The position numbers and the translations under genes were made by a program. 10,666 nt of DNA from an uncultured Polyangiaceae bacterium (lineage in GTDB: Bacteria > Myxococcota_A > Polyangia > Polyangiales > Houyiibacteriaceae). The notes under the pieces were generated by a model. That model was not told the origin of the DNA and made no database searches. It saw only the letters and a list, made by a program, of their open reading frames with translations. The DNA is taken from NCBI GenBank assembly GCA_947258625.1, contig CAMYJN010000032.1:1-10666 (forward strand), read 5' to 3'. Below are positions 1-6,439 of this stretch, one piece after another. How positions within the stretch are numbered: the first letter of the stretch is position 1; every line of letters starts with the position of its first letter.

Positions 1-378
1 ATCTCGAACATCCACACGGCGCGTCGGGTGATCGAGTGTCACCGAAGCGTCTACATCTGGGAGGCCCCGTCTCGTTTCGAGCTCGAGGACGGCCGCGTCG
101 TGCGCCTCAACCCGGGCGCCCCCTGGCCCTTCCTGGTGGGGGATGAAGATGCACCGCCCGCCAATGCGCTGGTCCTATCGCTGACGACGAGTGGCCCTCC
201 AACGGTCGTGCAGGACAACTCGGCGGCCATCCATCGGGCCCTCGCGGAGCACAACGCCACGGTGCCTTCTCCGAGTGGGTGTGGATGTGGGGTGGTGTCG
301 CCTCGTTCGCACGCGGCAACCTGGGCCAGCTTGGCGTTGTTCGTCCTTCTGATGAGGCGTCGGCGCCGGCCGGCCTAG
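1..378 (+). CDS. C-terminal part of a MYXO-CTERM-type surface-anchored protein (5' end outside window)
   Basis: The reading frame is open from the first base (codons starting at position 1) to the TAG at 376-378, so this is the last ~125 residues of a longer protein. A GTG at 28 is possible but nothing suggests it is the true start. The last ~35 residues form a tripartite sorting tail: a Pro/Ser-Gly-Cys-Gly-Cys-Gly motif, a hydrophobic segment (ATWASLALFVLL) and a terminal basic cluster (MRRRRRPA). This is the known MYXO-CTERM layout, thought to be processed by a myxosortase and to place proteins on the cell surface of Myxococcota. The visible upstream part (about 90 residues) carries a 'WEAPSRFELEDG' stretch, but I recognise no domain in it. 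The gene converges on tRNA-Phe, with one base between stop codon and tRNA 3' end. The sorting tail is clear; the function of the body is unknown. Confidence 0.75.
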   Translation: MSNIHTARRVIECHRSVYIWEAPSRFELEDGRVVRLNPGAPWPFLVGDEDAPPANALVLSLTTSGPPTVVQDNSAAIHRALAEHNATVPSPSGCGCGVVSPRSHAATWASLALFVLLMRRRRRPA

Positions 379-379
379 G

Positions 380-452
380 TGCCCAGACCTGGAATCGAAC
401 CAGGGACACGAGGATTTTCAGTCCACTGCTCTACCAACTGAGCTATCTGGGC
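380..452 (-). tRNA. trnF: tRNA-Phe (anticodon GAA)
   Basis: Read on the minus strand this folds as a full cloverleaf of 73 nt. The acceptor stem is GCCCAGA/TCTGGGC, the D-arm GCTC/GAGC, the anticodon loop CTGAAAA with GAA at 419-417, and the T-arm CCTGG-TTCGATT-CCAGG; the discriminator base is A. The 3' end continues A-CCT, so the final CCA is not fully encoded and must be completed by tRNA nucleotidyltransferase. The anticodon stem (GTGGA/TCCTC) contains one U-U mismatch at positions 28-42. It has its own promoter at 470-497 and lies convergent to the preceding protein gene. Confidence 0.97.
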
Positions 453-469
453 CCGGAAATGAGGCGCGG

Positions 470-497
470 AGCCTAGCTGCGGATGGGGACCTGTCAA
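470..497 (-). promoter_or_regulatory. Promoter of tRNA-Phe
   Basis: On the minus strand a perfect TTGACA (497-492) is followed after 16 bases by TAGGCT (475-470). The predicted start is about 6-7 bases further on, some ten bases before the mature tRNA 5' end at 452. The sequence just after the -10 box is GC-rich (CCGCGCC), as is common for stringently controlled stable-RNA promoters. Orientation and spacing fit the tRNA well. Confidence 0.7.
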
Positions 498-511
498 GGG
501 TCTGAGAAAAC

Positions 512-542
512 TTGCGATCCGGTCCGCGTTCACGATTACAAT
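512..542 (+). promoter_or_regulatory. Promoter of the SseB-like gene
   Basis: TTGCGA (512-517, 4 of 6 to consensus) and TACAAT (537-542, 5 of 6) are separated by 19 bases, a slightly long spacer. Transcription would begin near 548-549, on or next to the ATG at 548, so the mRNA may be leaderless or translation may start at the ATG at 566. The TTG at 512, which would give the longest reading frame, lies inside this promoter and is unlikely to be the start codon. Confidence 0.5.
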
Positions 543-547
543 GTGAA

Positions 548-2011
548 ATGGATGGTGTGATCGGGATGGAGAGCCCAGTAGATGATCGGGGCAGCGATGC
601 ATTTCGCACGCTGCTGAGCGCGGGTGCGACGGGCCCAGTGCCCAAGTCCGAAGCCCTCGAAGCGCTTTCGCTGAGACCGGTCTGGTTGGCAACTTGGGAA
701 CCGCGCGCCGAGGGCTTCCGCACCCTGATCAACGCGCAGGGTGAAGAGGCCCTCGCGGTGTTCAGCTCACAGGCCGAGCTCAAGAGCGCCGCGAAGCAAT
801 TCGATTGGCTCGAAAAAGACGGGACGGTAGCGACCCACCGCGCGATCGGTGGAGACATCCTGCGCCATGCGTGGACGCGCGAATACGCCTTCGTCGTAAT
901 CGACATCGGCACGCCGCACTCTTTGGAGTACGCGCGCGACGAGCTCAAGTCGATCCTTCGTGAGATGGACAGCACGGGTCCGTTCCGTACGTCGCGACCA
1001 CCGCCTCCTCCCGGCTCGGAGAAGCCCGCAGCTCGCAGCTCGTTTCCTCCGCCCGTCGAGCCGATCTCGACCCTCTACAGCATGAATCCTGGCCAGGTCG
1101 AGAAGATCGAGCGCATCAGCGAGCTGCCGACGCAGCCGCATCCAATTCTGTACGACAGCGAGCCCCCGACCCAGCCGCGCGCAGCGCTGAGCCCAAGCCG
1201 AGCGATGCCGAAAATCGACGAAGCGCCGACGACGCAGCGCAAGAGCTCACGCCCTGCGCACAAGCCCAAGAGCGAGCCGCCCGGTCTAAGCATCGAAGAG
1301 GTGTCTGCAGATTCGGCTCCGCTGGGCGAAGGCGGAACCTACGGTGCGGCGAGCATCGTTCCGACGGCCGAACAGCAGTCCGTGCCGGTTACCGATTCGT
1401 CGGCCGTCACGTCCAAAGATGGAACCGAGGGCGACTCCGAGCGTCCGTTGAGCTCCAGCGCCCCAAGGCTGCACTCCGACGCGCCGACCGCGCCAGCCGC
1501 TCACCCTCTACCCTCGTTGGAGCCGCAGAAACTGAACCTACCCCCGATTCAACCGGTCGCGCCACCGCCTGTGGCACCCAAAGCCAAGGCATCGACGGTG
1601 CCTCCGGCGGAGGCCACGGTGCCCGACGGCAAGCCGCCCGCGGTGAATCCGACACGGATCCCAGCGCCGTCGATCGGAGACGGAATCAAGCTGGGGGAGC
1701 TCCGGGACGCACCAAACGAAGACTGGCTCAAATCCATGGCCGATGTCTTGCGAGGCTTTTTCGAGATCGAGTGGGCCTCGTACTGCGAGGTTGCCCGCAA
1801 GAGCGGAAACCCGACGCCGGCTATCGGCCTCCGGATCACCGACAACTACCGGGACAACGTCACGGCGATCATCAAGCAGCTCATCGAGAGCAGCCAAGAG
1901 CACGAGATGGAAATCGACGTATTGCTGATCGACGGCCACGATATGCTCCGCAAGGCGCGTGAGCGAGGTTTCGTCTTCTATCCCTGGAAGCCGAAACCGT
2001 TTGGTCGATAG
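548..2011 (+). CDS. SseB-like protein: N- and C-terminal SseB domains joined by a long Pro-rich linker
   Basis: The 487-residue protein has three parts. Residues ~17-140 resemble the SseB N-terminal domain: a 'PVWLATW' strand, 'FRTLINAQGEEALAVFSS' and a mixed alpha/beta tail. Residues ~143-385 are low-complexity, rich in Pro, Ser and Ala, with recurring Thr-Gln-Pro / Thr-Gln-Arg motifs, and are probably disordered. Residues ~391-487 resemble the SseB C-terminal domain ('AIGLRITDNYRDNVTAII', then 'EIDVLLIDG'). SseB-family proteins are poorly understood (the E. coli member is linked to serine sensitivity), so no reaction is proposed. There is no signal peptide or membrane segment, so it is probably cytoplasmic. 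The start was placed at ATG 548 because the promoter overlaps upstream TTG 512; ATG 566 is an alternative and no convincing ribosome-binding site decides between them. The aminotransferase operon follows 65 bases later with its own -10 box. Confidence 0.65.
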   Translation: MDGVIGMESPVDDRGSDAFRTLLSAGATGPVPKSEALEALSLRPVWLATWEPRAEGFRTLINAQGEEALAVFSSQAELKSAAKQFDWLEKDGTVATHRAIGGDILRHAWTREYAFVVIDIGTPHSLEYARDELKSILREMDSTGPFRTSRPPPPPGSEKPAARSSFPPPVEPISTLYSMNPGQVEKIERISELPTQPHPILYDSEPPTQPRAALSPSRAMPKIDEAPTTQRKSSRPAHKPKSEPPGLSIEEVSADSAPLGEGGTYGAASIVPTAEQQSVPVTDSSAVTSKDGTEGDSERPLSSSAPRLHSDAPTAPAAHPLPSLEPQKLNLPPIQPVAPPPVAPKAKASTVPPAEATVPDGKPPAVNPTRIPAPSIGDGIKLGELRDAPNEDWLKSMADVLRGFFEIEWASYCEVARKSGNPTPAIGLRITDNYRDNVTAIIKQLIESSQEHEMEIDVLLIDGHDMLRKARERGFVFYPWKPKPFGR

Positions 2012-2064
2012 CTGATCGCGTGGGCGAGTCGAAGCCGGGCCAACCGCCGCGATAGGCGCCGTGC

Positions 2065-2070
2065 TAAGAC
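2065..2070 (+). promoter_or_regulatory. Extended -10 element of the aminotransferase-luxE-luxC operon
   Basis: The sequence GTGC-TAAGAC ends exactly 6 bases before the GTG start at 2077. It carries an upstream TG (TGC-TAAGAC), the extended -10 form that can make up for a missing -35; no good -35 is visible 16-18 bases upstream. Transcription from here would start on or beside the start codon, which would also explain the lack of a ribosome-binding site for this first gene. Confidence 0.4.
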
Positions 2071-2076
2071 ACCCGC

Positions 2077-3390
2077 GTGCAGCTCGGCGACGCACTTCCA
2101 TCCATTCGGCACCCGATCCCATCGGCCGCAGGTCGATCTTGGGTCGAGCGCCTCTCGCAGAGTGAGTGCCCCGCGCTCACGACTCGCCGCAAACGACGCG
2201 AGGAGCTTACCGGTGCAAGTCATGATCCGATCGTTTGGGTCGAAGCGCAGGGCGCAAACGTGGTCGACTCTGATGGCAATCGATACGTCGATCTCACCTC
2301 GGGATTTGGGGTGGCGTTCGTGGGGCATCGTCATCCCGAGGTCGTCCGCGCAGTCAAGCGACAGGCGGATCGGCTCTTGCACGCACTGGGCGACCTGCAC
2401 CCGTCCGATGTGAAAATCACACTGCTAGAAAAGCTCTGCACGCTGGCTCCGTGGCCGCATGCCCGCGCCATGCTTTCGCTGAGCGGTGCCGATGCAGTCA
2501 CCGCAGCGCTCAAAACGGCGGTGATGGCGACGGGAAAGACCGGCGTCGTCGCGTTCGAAGGCAGCTACCACGGGCTGAACTACGGTCCGCTCGCGGTATC
2601 CGGGTTCGCCAAGCGCTTTCGCGAACCGTTCGTGGCGCAGCTGCAGTCCGACGTACACTTTGCCGCATGGCCCAGCGCAGATCTGGGCGTCGAAGCGGCA
2701 CTCGAAACGCTACCCGGAGACTGGAGCCGCATCGGCGCCGTCATTCTCGAGCCCATTCAGGGCCGCGCCGGGATGCGCTTTCCACCGCCGGGCTTTCTCG
2801 AAGCGCTGCGCCGGGCGTGCCACAAGAACAAGGCGCTTCTCATCGCCGATGAAATCCTCACAGGCGTCGGCCGCTGCGGCGCCTGGTGGAGGTCGGTTGA
2901 CGAAGGCGTCATTCCGGATCTGATCTGTGCCGGCAAGGCTCTGGGCGGTGGGCTACCGGTCAGCGCATGCATCGGGCGTGAGGACGTCATGCGTGCTTGG
3001 GGAAACCCGGACCGCGAGGCGATCCATACGGGCACTTTTTACGGAGACCCACTGGGTTCCGCTGCCGCGCTCGCCAGCATCGAGTTGATCGAACGAGATG
3101 GGCTTGCCCAACGCGCCGTCGATCGAGGCAACGCGTTCGCTGCAATGCTGCGTGCCGAGCAACTCGCCTCGGTGACCGAAGTGCGTCAAGCAGGAATGAT
3201 GCTCGGACTGCAATTGGAGGGCAGCCTGCGGGCCTTGGGCGTCAGTCGCGCGCTCCTCGAACGCGGCTACCTGGTGCTACCCGCAGGCCCAGAGGCCGAC
3301 GTGATCCAACTGGCCCCGCCGATCACCGTGAACGACGAACAGCTCGAAGGCTTCGTCGCGTCGCTGCGAGCCGCGCTAGGGGACTCATGA
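2077..3390 (+). CDS. Class III PLP-dependent aminotransferase
   Basis: The 437-residue protein shows the class III fold-type I aminotransferase pattern (the family of GABA, ornithine/acetylornithine and diamine transaminases). 'ANVVDSDGNRYVDLTSGFGV' is near residue 59, the PLP-stacking Tyr-His pair of 'GSYHG' at 164-165, the Asp of 'DEILTGVGRCG' at 258 that binds the pyridine nitrogen, the Schiff-base Lys of 'CAGKALGGGLP' at 287, and the phosphate-binding Thr of 'HTGTFYGDPLG' near 320. Length is normal for the family. It moves an amino group between a donor and an aldehyde or keto acceptor, but the sequence does not fix the substrate. It is the first gene of an operon: its TGA overlaps the next ATG (ATGA), giving translational coupling to the LuxE-like gene. 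That context suggests it aminates the aldehyde made by the LuxC-like enzyme. GTG 2077 was chosen because the residues just after it are already family-like and no later start preserves them. Confidence 0.9.
   Translation: MQLGDALPSIRHPIPSAAGRSWVERLSQSECPALTTRRKRREELTGASHDPIVWVEAQGANVVDSDGNRYVDLTSGFGVAFVGHRHPEVVRAVKRQADRLLHALGDLHPSDVKITLLEKLCTLAPWPHARAMLSLSGADAVTAALKTAVMATGKTGVVAFEGSYHGLNYGPLAVSGFAKRFREPFVAQLQSDVHFAAWPSADLGVEAALETLPGDWSRIGAVILEPIQGRAGMRFPPPGFLEALRRACHKNKALLIADEILTGVGRCGAWWRSVDEGVIPDLICAGKALGGGLPVSACIGREDVMRAWGNPDREAIHTGTFYGDPLGSAAALASIELIERDGLAQRAVDRGNAFAAMLRAEQLASVTEVRQAGMMLGLQLEGSLRALGVSRALLERGYLVLPAGPEADVIQLAPPITVNDEQLEGFVASLRAALGDS
3378..3383 (+). promoter_or_regulatory. 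Ribosome-binding site of the LuxE-like gene
   Basis: AGGGGA lies 3 bases before ATG 3387, inside the end of the aminotransferase gene. Together with the ATGA stop/start overlap it fixes 3387 as the start, rather than the much longer upstream extension of the frame, which runs antithetically through the aminotransferase coding region. Confidence 0.6.
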
Positions 3391-4451
3391 GCCGCCGAAG
3401 CGACCTCAAGGGCCGCATCGAATCGATGATCGCGCATTTCGACGGAGGTGGCGAAGTCGATCCGGCGCTTCGGGACCGGCTGATCGAGGACCTCGCGACG
3501 TGGCAGGCGAGCCGCATCCCGGAGTACGGGCGATTGCAACTTCAGGGCGATTGGCCTGCGGCGCTTCCAACCGATGTCTTTAGGTTTCGACGAATTGCAG
3601 CGCACGCGAAAGAAGACGACGTTCGGGTTTTTTCGAGTTCCGGCACAACCTCGTCGGACCGAAGCGTTCACGCCTATGGCGACCTGAGCTTGTACGACCT
3701 CGCCGCGCGTGCGGCTGCAAGCCGAATGCTCTTTCCGGACGTTGCCCAGATCCGACTGGTGATGCTGGCTCCACACGAGAAGGAAGCACTGGACTCGTCC
3801 CTCGAATACATGCTCACTCGATTTGGGGAATGGTTCGGGTCCGAATGCACCTGGGCCTGGCGCCACGCAAAGCTGGACCTCGATCGACTGACGGCCGTGC
3901 TCAGTCGCGCGGAAGTTGCAGGCGAGCCGATCGCCTTGCTCGGCACCTCGTTTGCCTTCGTTCATGCCGAGGACGGTCTCGGCCAGCGGCGCTTCGGGCT
4001 CGCACCGGGGAGCCGAGTCATGCAAACCGGCGGCTACAAGGGCCGCTCCCGTGAAGTGGACTCCGATCTCTTGCTCGAGGCGATCAGCGATCGGTACGGC
4101 ATCGCGACTCCGTTCATCATCAACGAGTTTGGAGCGACCGAGCTCAGCTCGCAGCTTTACGAGACGACCCTGCGCGAAGCGATTCACCCCCCGGTGGGAC
4201 CTCGCAGGCTCTGGGTACCGCCCTGGGTGCGTGCAACGCCCGTCGACCCGGACACACTCCGGCCCGTCGAAGGGGACAAGGTTGGCATTCTCCGAATCGA
4301 CGACACCGCCAACTTGGATTCGGTTTGCTGCATTCAAACGGCGGATTTGGCGAAGCGTGTCGAAGACGGAATCGTCGTGCTCGGACGGGCTGCAGGTGCC
4401 ACACCTCGCGGCTGTTCGCTCGCCGCGGACCAAGCCCTGGGGGCGCGTTGA
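3387..4451 (+). CDS. LuxE-like acyl-protein synthetase (ATP-dependent acid activation)
   Basis: The 354 residues are close to the usual LuxE length (~360-380). Adenylate-forming motifs are visible: 'FSSSGTTSSDRS' (residues ~82-93, the Ser/Gly/Thr-rich ATP-phosphate loop), 'INEFGATELSSQLYE' (~245-259), 'RIDDTANLDSV' (Asp305 area), 'IQTADL' (to ~321) and the C-terminal 'GRAAGATPRGCSL'. LuxE-family enzymes convert a carboxylic acid plus ATP to acyl-AMP, hold the acyl group on an enzyme cysteine, then pass it to the LuxC reductase. Its partner is the next gene, whose TTG overlaps this stop codon; the preceding aminotransferase overlaps by ATGA. Such enzymes are not restricted to luminous bacteria and can act on fatty or aromatic acids, so the substrate here is open. 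A LuxE family assignment is well supported by the ordered motifs; the chain length or ring nature of its acid is not. Confidence 0.88.
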   Translation: MSRRSDLKGRIESMIAHFDGGGEVDPALRDRLIEDLATWQASRIPEYGRLQLQGDWPAALPTDVFRFRRIAAHAKEDDVRVFSSSGTTSSDRSVHAYGDLSLYDLAARAAASRMLFPDVAQIRLVMLAPHEKEALDSSLEYMLTRFGEWFGSECTWAWRHAKLDLDRLTAVLSRAEVAGEPIALLGTSFAFVHAEDGLGQRRFGLAPGSRVMQTGGYKGRSREVDSDLLLEAISDRYGIATPFIINEFGATELSSQLYETTLREAIHPPVGPRRLWVPPWVRATPVDPDTLRPVEGDKVGILRIDDTANLDSVCCIQTADLAKRVEDGIVVLGRAAGATPRGCSLAADQALGAR

Positions 4452-5695
4452 CCGACGACGCCCGTACGATCCGGGGTCGCGCGACCGCGGTGCTGAATGC
4501 AGGCCAAGCCCTGCGCGCGGCGAGCACTACGGAACGAGCCGTCTGGCTCGCCGACGCGGCCGCGGCTCTGAACCGGCACGCTGGGCAGGCAGGCCCGACA
4601 CTGTCCGAAGCCACGGGCTTGAGTGCTCCGATGGTCGACTGGGCGAGCCGGACGACGCTGGACACGATTCGGGAAGACACCCTGCTCGCCCTTGCACGGA
4701 CCGCCAGTCGGGAAAGCGAGCCGCCGTCTGCGCCGATCGCGATGATGGCCGTCGTGCTCGCGGGCAATGTCTTCACCGCTTCGGTGCGGGGCATCCTCGT
4801 TCCCTTGCTCTTGGGCGTTCCAGTTCTCGTCAAAGCCTCCTCGAAGGAACTGGCCTTTCCAGCGATGCTGAAGGACGCCCTACGCCGATCCAACGCCAAT
4901 CTGGGTGCGTCCGTCGACATCGTGGCGTTTCCGGGGGGCGATGTGGAGTGCGAAACCGCCCTCGTCGAACGCGCCGCCGCGGTGTCTGTCTATGGCAGCG
5001 ACGAAACGGTTGCCGCGATGGCGTCGCGCGTCGGCCATGGCTCGATCATCCCTCACGGGCACGGCGTGAGTGTGGCGTACTGTGGTGCTGAAGCCCTGGG
5101 CGGTAAGCAGCGGAGCGACACCATCGCCAATCTGGCGCTCGACATCTGCGCATACGACCAACGCGGATGCCTCTCCCCGCAGCTGGTCTTCATCGAGGCG
5201 GCCACCGAACGATCGGCGCGGGATTTTGCCGCTGGTCTGGCGGAAGAAGGCCTCGAGCCCATGAATCGGACCCTGCCTCGGGGCCCACTGCCCGCGTCGA
5301 TCGGCGCCGAACAGGCACAGTGGCGCGGGGTCGCGGAGGTCGAAGGCACCCTGATTCGAGGCACGAGCTACGGGCTGGCGATTCGCTCTGCGCAGGCGAT
5401 TCGCTGGAGCCCCGGCTATCGAAACGTGACGATCGTTCCGGTTCGTACGATCGACGGGGCCTTTGACGCGATCGAACCCATCGGCGCGAGCCTGAAGTGC
5501 GTCGGCACGGACCCCGCATCGATCTCGAACGTCAGCGCTCGCCTAGCCGAGAGCCGACCGCTGCAAGCGTACGCGTGCGCCCTCGGCTCGATGCAAACGC
5601 CGGCCGTCGACGCGCCGGCGGACGGCTTTCCGATCTGGCACGGTCTCCTGCGGCCTTCAAAGACGGCTCGAGGGGTGACGGCTAAACGCCGATGA
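4448..5695 (+). CDS. LuxC-like acyl-CoA/acyl-protein reductase
   Basis: The 415 residues match the LuxC family in layout. 'VVLAGNVFTASVRGIL' begins near residue 102 and 'VPVLVKASSKE' (Lys129) follows; these are the aldehyde-dehydrogenase-like cofactor-binding segments. 'YDQRGCLSPQ' holds the expected catalytic Cys241, the counterpart of the acyl-accepting cysteine of LuxC. LuxC takes the acyl group from LuxE (or from acyl-CoA) on this cysteine and reduces it to a free aldehyde with NADPH. The start is TTG 4448, which overlaps the upstream TGA as TTGA and has GGGGG (4439-4443) four bases before it; translation is therefore probably coupled to the LuxE-like gene. No LuxA, LuxB or LuxD homologue is nearby. 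The 3' end overlaps the convergent metallophosphoesterase gene by 14 bases. Family call is strong; substrate is unknown. Confidence 0.88.
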   Translation: MTDDARTIRGRATAVLNAGQALRAASTTERAVWLADAAAALNRHAGQAGPTLSEATGLSAPMVDWASRTTLDTIREDTLLALARTASRESEPPSAPIAMMAVVLAGNVFTASVRGILVPLLLGVPVLVKASSKELAFPAMLKDALRRSNANLGASVDIVAFPGGDVECETALVERAAAVSVYGSDETVAAMASRVGHGSIIPHGHGVSVAYCGAEALGGKQRSDTIANLALDICAYDQRGCLSPQLVFIEAATERSARDFAAGLAEEGLEPMNRTLPRGPLPASIGAEQAQWRGVAEVEGTLIRGTSYGLAIRSAQAIRWSPGYRNVTIVPVRTIDGAFDAIEPIGASLKCVGTDPASISNVSARLAESRPLQAYACALGSMQTPAVDAPADGFPIWHGLLRPSKTARGVTAKRR

Positions 5696-6419
5696 AGAGT
5701 CGTTGCCCGAAGTTGCGCTCGAGCTTGGCGCCGAAGATCTTCGATGCGGCGCCTTCGATGTCATATTCGATGCGTTTGAAATGAAATGAGCGCGTGTCGC
5801 TGTCGTACACCGTATAGCTTGCACGATTGTCATAGTCACGAGGCTGGCCGACCGAGCCGACGCTGACGATGTACTTGATACCGTCCTCGAGCGTGAAATC
5901 CTCGGCCGGCAACTCTTGCACGTCGCCGGGCCGAAGCGCGAACACCTTGCATAGGTGCGAGTGCCCGATGAACGTGATCTGGCCGAGCTCGTCCCAAATC
6001 GGAAGACACTCGGCAGCCTGGTCGGGTGCGAAGATGTACTCGAACTCTTCGAGCCGCACGGGGGAGCCATGACACAAGTCGACGCCGGTCCCCTCGACGA
6101 CGTACTTGTATGGAAGCTGCTTGAGCCAGTCCATGTTCTCCGGCGTCAGCGAGCGCGCGTGCAGGTCCAGCGCCTGGCGGGCGGCCTCGTAGTAGTACGA
6201 GTAGTCCATTCGGCCAGCGACCGCGGCGTCGTGGTTTCCAAGGATGGTAACCTCAGCCACGTCGCGCACGATGTCGGCGCACTCGTTCGGGCTGCCCCCA
6301 TAGCCGACCACGTCGCCCAAGCAGTAATAGATGTCGATATCCTCGGTGCCGTAGGCCTCCATGACAGAGGACATCGCTTCGAGATTCGCGTGTACGTCGC
6401 TAAATATGCCCAGCCGCAT
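5682..6419 (-). CDS. Calcineurin-like metallophosphoesterase (YfcE / Metallophos_2 type)
   Basis: The 245-residue protein shows the complete two-metal phosphoesterase set: Asp8 and His10 ('GIFSDVHAN'), Asp36 ('CLGDVVGYGG'), Asn62-His63 ('ILGNHDAA'), His117 ('CHGSP'), then His153 and His155 ('FIGHSHL'). 'SVGSVGQPRD' follows, as in small YfcE-like phosphodiesterases. These enzymes hydrolyse phosphomonoesters or phosphodiesters with Mn or similar metals; the natural substrate cannot be read from sequence. There is no signal peptide, so it is probably cytoplasmic. The start is placed at the ATG at 6419 because family members begin only a few residues before the first metal-binding Asp; a GTG further upstream is possible. 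The stop of the upstream same-strand gene lies 20 bases away, so the two are probably co-transcribed. The 3' end overlaps the LuxC-like gene tail to tail. Confidence 0.9.
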   Translation of the reverse strand: MRLGIFSDVHANLEAMSSVMEAYGTEDIDIYYCLGDVVGYGGSPNECADIVRDVAEVTILGNHDAAVAGRMDYSYYYEAARQALDLHARSLTPENMDWLKQLPYKYVVEGTGVDLCHGSPVRLEEFEYIFAPDQAAECLPIWDELGQITFIGHSHLCKVFALRPGDVQELPAEDFTLEDGIKYIVSVGSVGQPRDYDNRASYTVYDSDTRSFHFKRIEYDIEGAASKIFGAKLERNFGQRLFIGV

Positions 6420-6439
6420 GATTGGTTCGTGACTTATCC

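Noticed and set aside
512..547. TTG at 512 as start of the SseB-like protein
   Set aside because: It lies inside the likely promoter (TTGCGA / TACAAT), so the transcript would not contain it.
2997..3386. N-terminal extension of the LuxE-like frame
   Set aside because: It runs out of frame through conserved aminotransferase sequence, is Arg-rich with no family match, and the ATG at 3387 has a ribosome-binding site and the expected LuxE N-terminus.
3267..4433. Long antisense open frame (388 codons) opposite the LuxE-like gene
   Set aside because: Composition is typical of the shadow of a GC-rich gene; no recognisable domain, and the other strand encodes an intact enzyme.
2077..5695. A bioluminescence (lux) operon
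   Set aside because: LuxC- and LuxE-like genes are present but luxA, luxB and luxD are not, and an aminotransferase takes their place.
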